DNA of 64,000 bases from UBA10649 sp963749905. GTDB taxonomy: Bacteria; Actinomycetota; Actinomycetes; S36-B12. The notes under the pieces were generated by a model. The model was not told the DNA's origin. It was given only the letters and a program-made list of their open reading frames with translations, and ran no database searches. Location: NCBI GenBank assembly GCA_963749905.1, contig CAVVOF010000003.1, positions 434,001-498,000 of the forward strand. Reading direction: 5' to 3'. This document shows, one piece after another, positions 10,845 through 18,416 of this stretch (its first letter is position 1; each line of letters starts with the position of its first letter). Both the position numbers and the translations under genes were made by a program.

Positions 10845-11746
10845 TAGCCCTTCACCGAACCCGCCGTGAGGCCACTGACGATGAACTTCTGCAGGAACAT
10901 GAACAGGATGACGACCGGGATCGCCGCCAGCAGTGCACCGGCTGCGAACGGTCCCCAGTTCTCCGAGTACTCGTTCGCGATGAAGCCCTGCAGACCGACG
11001 GCGAGCGTCTTGGTGGACGGCGTCTGGATCAGGGCGCTGGCGATGATGAACTCGTTGATCGTGCCGATGAAGCTGAGCAGGCCGACGACAGCGAGGACGG
11101 GCACGGCCAGCGGCAGGATGATGCCCCAGAAGACCTGCCCGTGCGTGGCCCCGTCGACCTTGGCCGACTCGTCGATCTCCATCGGGATGGTGTCGAAGAA
11201 GCCCTTGATCAGCCAGGCGTTCACGCCCATCGCGCCACCGAGATAGACGAGGGTCAGGCCGGCCAGCGTGTCCAGCCCGATCGGCGGGAACACGTCGCCG
11301 ATGTTCACCATGATGATGTAGATCGCTGTCAGGGCCAGGAACTGCGGGAACATCTGGACGAGCAGCAGGAACATGATGCCGACCTTGCGGCCCTTGAAAC
11401 GGAAGCGGCTGAAGGCATAGGCGGCACCGGCGGCAATGAGCACGGTGAGGAACGCCGAGACGGACGCGACGATCATCGTGTTGATGTACCAGTTCCCGTA
11501 CGGCTGGTCCGGGTTGGTGAAGAGGGTCTCGAAGTTCGCCAGGGTCGGACTCGTCGGGACGAGTGCGCTACTGCTGATCGACGGGTCCTCGGTGAAGGCC
11601 GCGCTGATGACCCAGAGCACCGGGAAGAGTGCAGCAGCGATGGCGATCCACGCGATCATGTGCCGCCAACCGGTATGCCGGACCCAGCCGCCGAACGTGC
11701 GGCGACGGGCCTTGGGCATCGGCGGGGCGACGATCTCGGCGGTCAT
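10844..11746 (-). CDS. malG: Maltodextrin ABC transporter permease MalG
   Basis: Inner-membrane permease subunit, 300 aa with six predicted helices. The EAA loop that contacts the ATPase is present (EIDESAKVDGATHGQVFWGIILPL region, about residues 190-212). The C-terminus FIVSGLTAGSVKG is the MalG ending. Its ATG overlaps the malF stop by 4 nt (ATGA) and its own stop overlaps the next GTG, showing a tightly coupled operon. Confidence 0.95.
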   Translation of the reverse strand: MTAEIVAPPMPKARRRTFGGWVRHTGWRHMIAWIAIAAALFPVLWVISAAFTEDPSISSSALVPTSPTLANFETLFTNPDQPYGNWYINTMIVASVSAFLTVLIAAGAAYAFSRFRFKGRKVGIMFLLLVQMFPQFLALTAIYIIMVNIGDVFPPIGLDTLAGLTLVYLGGAMGVNAWLIKGFFDTIPMEIDESAKVDGATHGQVFWGIILPLAVPVLAVVGLLSFIGTINEFIIASALIQTPSTKTLAVGLQGFIANEYSENWGPFAAGALLAAIPVVILFMFLQKFIVSGLTAGSVKG

Positions 11747-13590
11747 GAGCGCTCCTCCCGCAGGGCCTTGGATCGGGCGAAGGTGATCGCCGAGATGGTG
11801 CCGACGATCAGGAAGATGATGATCGAGATCGCGCTGGCCAGGCCGTAGTCGTTGCCCTTGCCGGCCGCGAACGCGATCTTGTACGTGTAGCTGATGAGGA
11901 TGTCGGTAGCACCCGCGATCGCGGACCCCTCGATCGCGGGGCCACCACCGGTCAGCAGGTAGATGTTGTTGAAGTTGTTGAAGTTGAACGCGAACGACGC
12001 AACCAGCAATGGTGTGAGCGCCACCAGAAGCAGCGGCAGGTTGACCAGCCGGAAGACCTGGAAGTTGCGGGCACCGTCGATGCGGGCCGCCTCCTGCAGC
12101 TCACTCGGGATCGCCTGCAGGGCGCCTGTCGAGACCAGGAACATGTAGGGCACGCCCAGCCACAGGTTGACGACCAGGCAGGAGACCTTGGCCCAGAACG
12201 GGTCGAACAGCCACGGGATGCTGGTGCCCAGGGTCGTGTTGATGGCGCCGAAGTCGTCGTTGAGCAGACCTGCCCACACCAGCACCGACAGGAAGGCAGG
12301 CACCGCGTACGGGACGATGAGCAGGGAGCGATAGATCCGCTGGCCCCGCATGCCGGGCTTGTTCAGCGCGATAGCCAGCGTGAGGCCGACGGCGAACGTC
12401 AGCACCACCGTGAGCAGGGCGTACACGAACGTCCAGACGAACACGTAGAGGAACGGACCGCTGACGTCGGGGTTGGTCAGGATGGAGGCGAAGTTGGACC
12501 AGCCGATGTTGGCCCGCCAGCCGGGCAGCAGTTCGTCGTCGGGGTTGTCCGGGTTGACGAACGAGCCCTCGTTGTTGTCCACGTAGACCGCACCGGTCTG
12601 CACGTTGGTGAAGGTGTCGGTCGCGGCGTCGTAGACCACCACGGGGGTCAACTCGACAGCGGAGTTGAAGCCCTCCGCCACGATGAAACCGCCATTGGGG
12701 CCGGGAACCTTGATGGTGGCGATCGCCGTGTCGAGGGACGGGTAGTCGGCCTCGGGAACCGTCTCGTACCCGGTCACGCCGATCACGGTGCCGAACTCGT
12801 CGCGCTGGACATCACCCGGCGGCACCGGATCCAGCCCGTCGTTGGTGCCGATGTAGGTGGGCGGCCAGCCGCCCTCGGGCTCGGAGACCGCGAGGTTCAG
12901 GTCGCCATCGTCGAGGGCACTCTGCTCGACGTCGGTGGGCACCTCGCCCTCACCGAACTCGGTCTGCACCTCGCCCTCGCCGAACTCGGTCTGGACGCTC
13001 GCTTCGGGGCTCGCGCCCTCGTCTCCGCCGAACTCGGTCTGCACCTCGCCCTCGCCGAACTCGGTCTGGACCTCGCCCTCACCGAACTCGGTCTGGACCT
13101 CGTCGCCACCCTCGCCGAGATCCGGGGTCTCCTCGACCGGGACCTCTTCGGCCTCCTCGAGGACCTCCGTCAACGCGAAGACGACGTTCTGCGCCTCGTC
13201 GTACAGCGGCAGCATGTCGTAGAGAGCCGCGCCCTCGGTCTGTGCGACCGAGTCGCGCTGGATGGCCGCGATGGCCTCTTCCTTGGTACCGATGTGGCCC
13301 GTGGAGTAGTTGGTGAACGCGAGCGCGACGGTGTAGAGGATCGGGATGATCGTGAAGACCAGCAGTAGGACGGCACCGATGATCACGTACTTGCCGGGGA
13401 CGAACCGCTTGCCGAGCATGAAGAAGTCGAGGGCGAGCGTGCAGGCGACGAGGACGGCCAGCATCACCCAGTTCTGGGTGCTCAGCAGCGCGGGGATCGC
13501 CCAGATCGCGGCACCGTTGATGAGGCCGAGGAACAGCAACTTGATGATGAGTGCCGGGGTCCCGCCGAAGCGGGAAATCAACTCCTGCAT
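11743..13590 (-). CDS. malF: Maltodextrin ABC transporter permease MalF with repeat-bearing extracellular loop
   Basis: Permease partner of MalG. 615 aa, long for an actinobacterial permease. N-terminal helices (about 12-35, 40-58, 68-92) are followed by a large extracellular loop (about 93-383), then the core helices and an EAA loop (ELQEAARIDGARNFQVFRLVNLPLL). The loop resembles in position the E. coli MalF P2 loop that holds the maltose-binding protein. Inside it, residues 164-220 contain five copies of a nonapeptide close to EVQTEFGEG. It lies 104 bp after malE, with a strong hairpin between them. The repeat is acidic and low-complexity; its function is unknown. Confidence 0.93.
   Translation of the reverse strand: MQELISRFGGTPALIIKLLFLGLINGAAIWAIPALLSTQNWVMLAVLVACTLALDFFMLGKRFVPGKYVIIGAVLLLVFTIIPILYTVALAFTNYSTGHIGTKEEAIAAIQRDSVAQTEGAALYDMLPLYDEAQNVVFALTEVLEEAEEVPVEETPDLGEGGDEVQTEFGEGEVQTEFGEGEVQTEFGGDEGASPEASVQTEFGEGEVQTEFGEGEVPTDVEQSALDDGDLNLAVSEPEGGWPPTYIGTNDGLDPVPPGDVQRDEFGTVIGVTGYETVPEADYPSLDTAIATIKVPGPNGGFIVAEGFNSAVELTPVVVYDAATDTFTNVQTGAVYVDNNEGSFVNPDNPDDELLPGWRANIGWSNFASILTNPDVSGPFLYVFVWTFVYALLTVVLTFAVGLTLAIALNKPGMRGQRIYRSLLIVPYAVPAFLSVLVWAGLLNDDFGAINTTLGTSIPWLFDPFWAKVSCLVVNLWLGVPYMFLVSTGALQAIPSELQEAARIDGARNFQVFRLVNLPLLLVALTPLLVASFAFNFNNFNNIYLLTGGGPAIEGSAIAGATDILISYTYKIAFAAGKGNDYGLASAISIIIFLIVGTISAITFARSKALREERS
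12931..13101 (-). repeat. 27-bp tandem repeats inside malF (EVQTEFGEG units)
   Basis: Five near-identical 27-bp units encode E/S-VQTEFG-EG/GD, interrupted once by a short spacer (EGASPEA) after the third unit. All units stay in frame, so copy-number change would keep malF open. The repeat lies in the extracellular loop between membrane helices. Confidence 0.9.
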
Positions 13591-13641
13591 CGCGAATCGC
13601 GCTCCTCGCTCACGACTGGTGAGTGGACACTAGGGCAACGA

Positions 13642-13677
13642 ACGCGGGGATCCTCGGTGTTTCGAGGATCCCCGCGT
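13642..13677. terminator. 15-bp-stem hairpin between malE and malF
   Basis: Arms 13642-13656 and 13663-13677 are exact reverse complements (acgcggggatcctcg and its partner), with a 6-nt loop. It lies 17 nt beyond the malE stop and before the malF start. In sugar-importer operons such hairpins commonly raise the binding protein above the permeases by partial termination or by protecting the upstream mRNA. Confidence 0.8.
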
Positions 13678-13694
13678 CCGGTGGTTCAGCCGGT

Positions 13695-14933
13695 TCAGCC
13701 GGCCGCGATGGCCTTCTTGACCGTCGCCTGGGCCTGCGCGAAGGACTTGGCAGCCGGGATGGCGCTGGCACCCTTCGTCGAGTTCACCCACGCGCCGCCG
13801 AGTGCGCCCCAGACGGAAGCCATCTGCGGGACGTTCGGCATCGGCACGCCACCGTTGCTGGCGGCCGAGAAGGCCTTCAGCACCGGGTCGGACACGTTCG
13901 CCGCGGCGATCTTGTTGGCCGGGGTACGGCCGTCGGCGGCGGCGAGCTTCGCCTGGTACGGCGCGCTGGCCATGAACTGCGTGACGAGCGCGTTCGCGCC
14001 CACCTGCACGCCATTCTGCGCGGCGTACTTGGTCACCATCGCACCCTGAGCGCCGAGGAACGGCACGGCCTGGATGCCGGCGACGATCGCCGGAACAGTG
14101 GTGACGCGGTACTTGAACGGCAGGGCCTTGATGGCCTCGAGCTCCCACGGACCGGTGATCCAGAACGGCGACTTGCCGGTGGTGAAGGCGGTCTTGGCGA
14201 TGCCGTAGTCGACCTTCGAGTTGATCAGGCCGGTCTTGTTCCAGGCATCGATCTGGGACTGGTTCGCACGGAAGGTCTTGTTGTCCAGGCCGACGTTCTT
14301 GACGTTGACCGAGCCGGACGGGTTGGTGCCGAAGATGTAGCCACCGAGGCCGCTGAACAGCGGGTACATGTGGTACGCGTCACCGTTGGCGCCCTGCGGC
14401 ACGGCGAACGGCACCGTGACCTTCTTGGCCTTCTTCAGCGCGAGTGCCTGCGTGGACAGCTGGCTCCAGGACTTCGGCTGGGTCGGCACGAGCTTCGCGT
14501 TGGTGATCATCGCGACGTTCTCGATCTGGGTCGGGATGCCGTAGATGCCGGTGCCGTAGCGGAAGCCCTGCAGGGCGAACGGGGAGAGCGCCTTGATGGT
14601 CTTCGACGGGACGTTCAGCTTGACGATCAGGCCGCTGGCGGCGAGATCGCCGGTCCAGTCGTGCGCGCCGCTGATGACGTCGGGGGCAGAGCCAGCCGAG
14701 ACCGTCTTCAGCTCGTCGCGGATCTTGCCGAAGTCCTTCGGCACCAGGTTGATCTTGTAACCGGCGTAGCTGCCGCTCGAGAACACCTCGCGGTAGTTGT
14801 CGATCCGCTTCTGGTCGACCCAGACGGTGATCGTGTTGTCCGCTGCGTTCGCCACGGGGGCGGCGAGCAGCGAACCAAAGGCGACCGTTGCCACCACAGG
14901 GGCGGCCACGAGCGCACGCAGAGACCTGCGCAT
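13695..14933 (-). CDS. malE: Maltose/maltodextrin-binding protein MalE (Sec-secreted, no lipobox)
   Basis: Binding protein of the MalFG importer and first gene of the leftward operon. 412 aa: signal peptide MRRSLRALVAAPVVATVAFG then AAPVANA|AD, an AxA signal-peptidase-I site with no Cys, so it is predicted to be released or cell-wall retained rather than lipidated. The mature part starts NTITVWVDQKR, typical of MalE, and includes YPLFSGLGGYIFG and MPNVPQMASVW. A GAGAGG-type ribosome site lies about 8 nt before ATG 14933. The promoter region contains a perfect LacI-type operator (15036-15049). It is paralogous to the protein at 4309-5595. Confidence 0.93.
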   Translation of the reverse strand: MRRSLRALVAAPVVATVAFGSLLAAPVANAADNTITVWVDQKRIDNYREVFSSGSYAGYKINLVPKDFGKIRDELKTVSAGSAPDVISGAHDWTGDLAASGLIVKLNVPSKTIKALSPFALQGFRYGTGIYGIPTQIENVAMITNAKLVPTQPKSWSQLSTQALALKKAKKVTVPFAVPQGANGDAYHMYPLFSGLGGYIFGTNPSGSVNVKNVGLDNKTFRANQSQIDAWNKTGLINSKVDYGIAKTAFTTGKSPFWITGPWELEAIKALPFKYRVTTVPAIVAGIQAVPFLGAQGAMVTKYAAQNGVQVGANALVTQFMASAPYQAKLAAADGRTPANKIAAANVSDPVLKAFSAASNGGVPMPNVPQMASVWGALGGAWVNSTKGASAIPAAKSFAQAQATVKKAIAAG

Positions 14934-15035
14934 AGTGGTCCTCTCTCTTCGGCCGAATCCGGCCGTTCATGGGAATGCGGGGGCGGAAGCCTCCCCGCGC
15001 AATGTGCCTCAAATGTACGTCCGATGAAGACTCGA

Positions 15036-15049
15036 TGAAATCGGTTACA
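15036..15049. promoter_or_regulatory. LacI-family operator upstream of malE
   Basis: TGAAATCGGTTACA matches TGNAANCGNTTNCA completely, with the dyad centred on CG. It is 103 bp upstream of the malE start codon and is the best candidate site for a MalR-type repressor of the whole malEFG-GH13-malK-amylase operon. The 1018-1031 site is similar, suggesting one shared regulator. Confidence 0.7.
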
Positions 15050-15102
15050 TGGCGTTACAGCCGAATCGTTACGCAACCGTGATGATGGACGTCCAAGTAC
15101 CG

Positions 15103-15128
15103 TAATCTGTTGTCTAGACAACAGATTA
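15103..15128. promoter_or_regulatory. 26-bp perfect palindrome with GTCTAGAC core
   Basis: 15103-15115 and 15116-15128 are exact reverse complements (taatctgttgtct / agacaacagatta). It lies 8 nt past the stop of the leftward DUF3263 gene, so it may be that gene's terminator (followed on that strand by AT-poor sequence). The core GTCTAGAC also matches operators of GntR/HutC-type regulators such as DasR, and it is upstream of malE. Sequence alone does not decide between the two roles. Confidence 0.55.
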
Positions 15129-15136
15129 GGGGGGCC

Positions 15137-15433
15137 TTACCGCCCGCTGAGCTCGATGCCGAGGCGTCGCGCGGACCTCGCCCGCTGGCGGGAGGCACGC
15201 ATCCGACGCAACCGCTTAACCAGCATCGGATCGAAGGCCAGTGCCTCCGGGGTGTCGATCAGGCCGTTGAGGATCTGGTAGTAGCGGGTGCCGCTCATGT
15301 CGAAGAGATCGCGGACGGCCTGCTCCTTGGCGCCCGCGTACTTCCACCACTGCCGCTCGAACTCCAGGATCCGGCGGTCGCGGTCGGTGAGCGTGGTCGC
15401 CCCGTGCTCGAGTGGCGATCGCGCTGCGTCCAT
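15137..15433 (-). CDS. DUF3263 family protein
   Basis: Small actinobacterial protein of unknown function, 98 aa from the chosen start. The family core is clear: LTDRDRRILEFERQWWKYAGAKEQ, then FDMSGTRYYQILNGLID and a basic C-terminus with VKRLRRMRASRQRARSARRLG. The YYQ region looks helix-turn-helix-like, and the basic tail would suit nucleic-acid binding; this is inference. ATG at 15433 has AGGGAG 6 nt upstream; an alternative ATG at 15448 (MREQG) has a poorer site. Its 3' end abuts the 26-bp palindrome. Confidence 0.85.
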   Translation of the reverse strand: MDAARSPLEHGATTLTDRDRRILEFERQWWKYAGAKEQAVRDLFDMSGTRYYQILNGLIDTPEALAFDPMLVKRLRRMRASRQRARSARRLGIELSGR

Positions 15434-15494
15434 GCCCTGCTCCCTCATGTCCTGACTGACCTCGCGTCATCGTAGGGGGTGAATCCCACGGCTG

Positions 15495-16328
15495 TCATTC
15501 GACTCCCCCGGACTCGGGGTCCCCCTCCTGCTGCCTGCTCCGACGTTCGTCCAGCCGCAGCCGCACCGCCCGACGGTGTCGCGCGATGCGGCGGTTCCGC
15601 TCTCGGATGAGCAGCCACGAGAAGGCGTAGCCGAGTCCGTTCGTCGCCCAGTGCAGGCCCATCGGCGCGAGCACGCTGCCGGACAGCAGCCGAAGGCCGG
15701 CGAACAGGACGCCGGCGACGGATGTGGTGAGCACGCTCAGCAGCACCGCGAGGATGTTGCCCTTGCGGCCCTCCCCCACCATCGATCCCAGCGCGGGGTT
15801 CTGCTCGTGGGTGCCGATGCTGGGCAGGATGTGCCACAGGCCGAAGAGCACCGCGGACACCGCAAGTCCCCAGCCGAGCCCGAGGCGCCGGACGAGCATC
15901 GACAGCAGGACCGCGCGAAACGCGATCTCCTCGAGCAGCACGGTCCCCAGCGGCACCTCGATCAGCGCCTGGAACATGATCCGACCGCCGCTCATCTCCG
16001 CCATCCGCTCGTCGTGGAAGGCGGTGCGGGTCTTCCGGAAGGCCGAGCCGATCAGGTACACGGCGGTGACCCCGCCGATGCAGACGGCGGCCCAGACGAA
16101 TCCGGGCAGCAGGTAGGACCAGCCGAGCCCCATGTCCGTCCATGAGTTGCCGTCCAGGAGCCCGAACGCGAGCAGGAGAACGGATCCGCCGAACGCCCAC
16201 AGCAGGTAGTGCGTCTGCGGAGCCACCCGGTTGTTCACGATGTTCAGGACGATGAGGGCGGCGATCACGACGACGACCGGCCACCAGGCCAGCCCCGTCT
16301 CCTGTGCCGGCGCCACGATGTCGAACAT
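15495..16328 (-). CDS. CPBP-family intramembrane glutamic endopeptidase
   Basis: Multi-span membrane protein of 277 aa. The CPBP (Abi/Rce1-like) motifs are present: EEIAFR (EExxxR), FGLWH (FxxxH) and HWATN (HxxxN), the expected catalytic or metal-binding residues within the membrane. Its C-terminus is a charged tail. It is divergent from the kynurenine operon with only about 38 bp between starts. Substrates of bacterial members are mostly unknown. Confidence 0.92.
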   Translation of the reverse strand: MFDIVAPAQETGLAWWPVVVVIAALIVLNIVNNRVAPQTHYLLWAFGGSVLLLAFGLLDGNSWTDMGLGWSYLLPGFVWAAVCIGGVTAVYLIGSAFRKTRTAFHDERMAEMSGGRIMFQALIEVPLGTVLLEEIAFRAVLLSMLVRRLGLGWGLAVSAVLFGLWHILPSIGTHEQNPALGSMVGEGRKGNILAVLLSVLTTSVAGVLFAGLRLLSGSVLAPMGLHWATNGLGYAFSWLLIRERNRRIARHRRAVRLRLDERRSRQQEGDPESGGVE

Positions 16329-16366
16329 CGCTGTCAGTGTAGGCGCGGCGGCATACTCGACGGGTG

Positions 16367-17122
16367 ATGGACGACGGCGAGGACCGGTCGGTGCTGGGGC
16401 GGCCCGGAAGGCCTCCCGACGACGAGTGGCGCTTCCGCCCCGGACCGGACGGAGTGGCGGACGTGTACCGCCCGGCCGGGCCTCGGCAGGGCGACGTGGT
16501 GCTCGTGCACGGCGGGTTCTGGCGGTCGGAGTACGACCGCCACCACCTGCGGGCGATGGCCACGGCCCTCGCGTCCGTGGGCTACCTGGTGCTGCTGCCG
16601 GAGTACCGACGTGAGCCAGGCCGTCCCGACCTCGCCGTGACCGACCTGCGCCAGGTCCTCGCCACGACCGGCTCCACCGATGGCCCCGGACTCACCAACC
16701 ACCCGGTGCTGGTCGGCCACTCCGCCGGCGGACACCTGGCCCTGCTGCTCGCGGCCGATCCGGAACAGCGGGCCGCCGGGTGCCTGGCCCTCGCCCCGGT
16801 GGCCGATCTGGCAGCCGCAGACGAGGAGCAGCTCGACGGAGGTGCGGTGCGCGACTTCCTCGGTGGCCCTGCGGCGAGCCGCCGAGACCTCGACCCGGCG
16901 CTGGGGCCCCCACCGGCGATCCCCGTGCGCATCGTCCACGGAGAGCGCGACGCACTCGTGCCACTGCGCCTGTCCCAGCGGTATGCATCGGCCACGGGGA
17001 CACCCCTGCTCGCCCTGCCTGATGCGGGTCATTTCGAGCTCATCGATCCCGATTCCACGGCATGGCCGACCGTCCTGAGCGAACTGGCGTCGCTCGCCGG
17101 TCCGCGGGTATTGAATGACTGA
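16367..17122 (+). CDS. Alpha/beta-hydrolase, probable kynurenine formamidase
   Basis: Predicted to hydrolyse N-formylkynurenine to kynurenine plus formate. 251 aa from ATG 16367 (a GTG at 16364 is equally open). It has the HGGFW oxyanion motif (HGG-aromatic-W) typical of arylformamidases, the nucleophile elbow GHSAGGH, Asp in HGERDALVP and the final His in AGHFELI. It is the first gene of the operon and overlaps kynU by 8 nt, which supports this substrate. It is of the alpha/beta-hydrolase type, not the metal-dependent KynB cyclase type. No tryptophan dioxygenase is in the window. Confidence 0.82.
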   Translation: MDDGEDRSVLGRPGRPPDDEWRFRPGPDGVADVYRPAGPRQGDVVLVHGGFWRSEYDRHHLRAMATALASVGYLVLLPEYRREPGRPDLAVTDLRQVLATTGSTDGPGLTNHPVLVGHSAGGHLALLLAADPEQRAAGCLALAPVADLAAADEEQLDGGAVRDFLGGPAASRRDLDPALGPPPAIPVRIVHGERDALVPLRLSQRYASATGTPLLALPDAGHFELIDPDSTAWPTVLSELASLAGPRVLND

Positions 17123-18416
17123 CGTGACGACCGACACGAGCGAGGACTACGCCCTCCAGCAGGACGCCCAGCCGGACTCGGCCCTGCGTCGGTCGGACTT
17201 CCTCATCCCTCCGGCCGTGGGGGGCGAATTCCCCTTGACCGCCTACCTCGCCGGCAACTCCCTCGGCCTCCAGCCCCGCGCCACCAGAGCCGAACTGATG
17301 GCCGACCTGGACGCCTGGGAGGAGTACGGCGTGCACGGTCACCTCGACGCTCCCCGACCGTGGTTCCCGTACCACGAGCAGTTGCGCGAGCCAGCCGCGC
17401 GACTGGTCGGCGCGGAGCCGCGGGAGGTCGTGATCATGAACTCGCTGACCGTGAACCTGCACCTGCTGCTCGCCTCGTTCTACCGGCCGACGGCGATCCG
17501 GCACCGCATCGTCATCGAGGACCGGTGCTTCTCCTCCGACTCCTACGCGGTCCGCAGCCACGTCGCACTGCGAGGGCACGACCCCGACACTGCGGTCCTG
17601 CGCCTGCAGCCGCGTCCGGGTGAGGACGTACTGCGTACCGAGGACGTGCTCAAGACGCTGCACGACCACGCGCACTCCATCGCCACGGTGATGATCGGCG
17701 GCGTCAACTACCTGACCGGAGAGGTGATGGACATGCCGGCCATCACCGCAGCGGGCCACAGCATCGGCGCAAGCGTCGGCTGGGACCTTGCCCATGCGGT
17801 CGGCAACATCCCACTGGAACTCCACGACTGGGACGTCGACTTCGCTGCCTGGTGCTCGTACAAGTACCTGAACTCTGGCCCGGGAGCCGTGGCCGGCGCG
17901 TTCATCCATGCCCGGCACCTCGACGAACCGGGCGTGCCGCGGCTCGAGGGCTGGTGGAGCACGAATCCGGCGAGCAGGTTCGACATGCTCCCTCTCTCCG
18001 ACCCCCCGCCCACCGCTGACGCGTGGGCGCTCTCCAATCCGCCGATCCTCGCCATGGGACCGGTGCGCACCTCGCTAGAGATCTTCGATGCCGTCGGGAT
18101 GGGACCCATCCGCGATCGGAGCCTGCACCTGACCGGCTACCTCCGCGGCCTCCTGGAGACGCTCCCGGAGCGGGCGCGGGCCACCATCGTCACGCCGGCC
18201 GAGGATGAGCGGCACGGCGCGCAGCTGTCCGTGCGCGTGCCCGTGGATGCGGGCGAGCTCACCGAACGTCTCAGCGAGAACTGGGGGGTGGTGGCAGACG
18301 ATCGCCGGCCCGACATCGTGCGGCTGGCCCCGGCACCGCTGTACTGCACGTTCCACGACTGCTGGAGAGCGGCAGACGCGCTGAGCTGGGAACTGACCGG
18401 GGAGGGGCTGGCATGA
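17115..18416 (+). CDS. kynU: Kynureninase
   Basis: PLP enzyme cleaving kynurenine or 3-hydroxykynurenine to (3-hydroxy)anthranilate and alanine. 433 aa, normal length. The substrate-strand motif YLAGNSLGLQP lies at 44-54, PLP-binding GWDLAHAVGN at 222-231 (Asp224, His227) and the Schiff-base lysine in WCSYKYLN is Lys250. GEGWW-type substrate loop appears as LEGWWST. It overlaps the formamidase gene by 8 nt and the KMO gene by 4 nt (ATGA). Confidence 0.96.
   Translation: MTDVTTDTSEDYALQQDAQPDSALRRSDFLIPPAVGGEFPLTAYLAGNSLGLQPRATRAELMADLDAWEEYGVHGHLDAPRPWFPYHEQLREPAARLVGAEPREVVIMNSLTVNLHLLLASFYRPTAIRHRIVIEDRCFSSDSYAVRSHVALRGHDPDTAVLRLQPRPGEDVLRTEDVLKTLHDHAHSIATVMIGGVNYLTGEVMDMPAITAAGHSIGASVGWDLAHAVGNIPLELHDWDVDFAAWCSYKYLNSGPGAVAGAFIHARHLDEPGVPRLEGWWSTNPASRFDMLPLSDPPPTADAWALSNPPILAMGPVRTSLEIFDAVGMGPIRDRSLHLTGYLRGLLETLPERARATIVTPAEDERHGAQLSVRVPVDAGELTERLSENWGVVADDRRPDIVRLAPAPLYCTFHDCWRAADALSWELTGEGLA

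Noticed and set aside
12931..13101. Possible CRISPR array at the regular 27-bp repeats
   Set aside because: Repeats are in-frame protein code inside malF, with no unique spacers and no cas genes.
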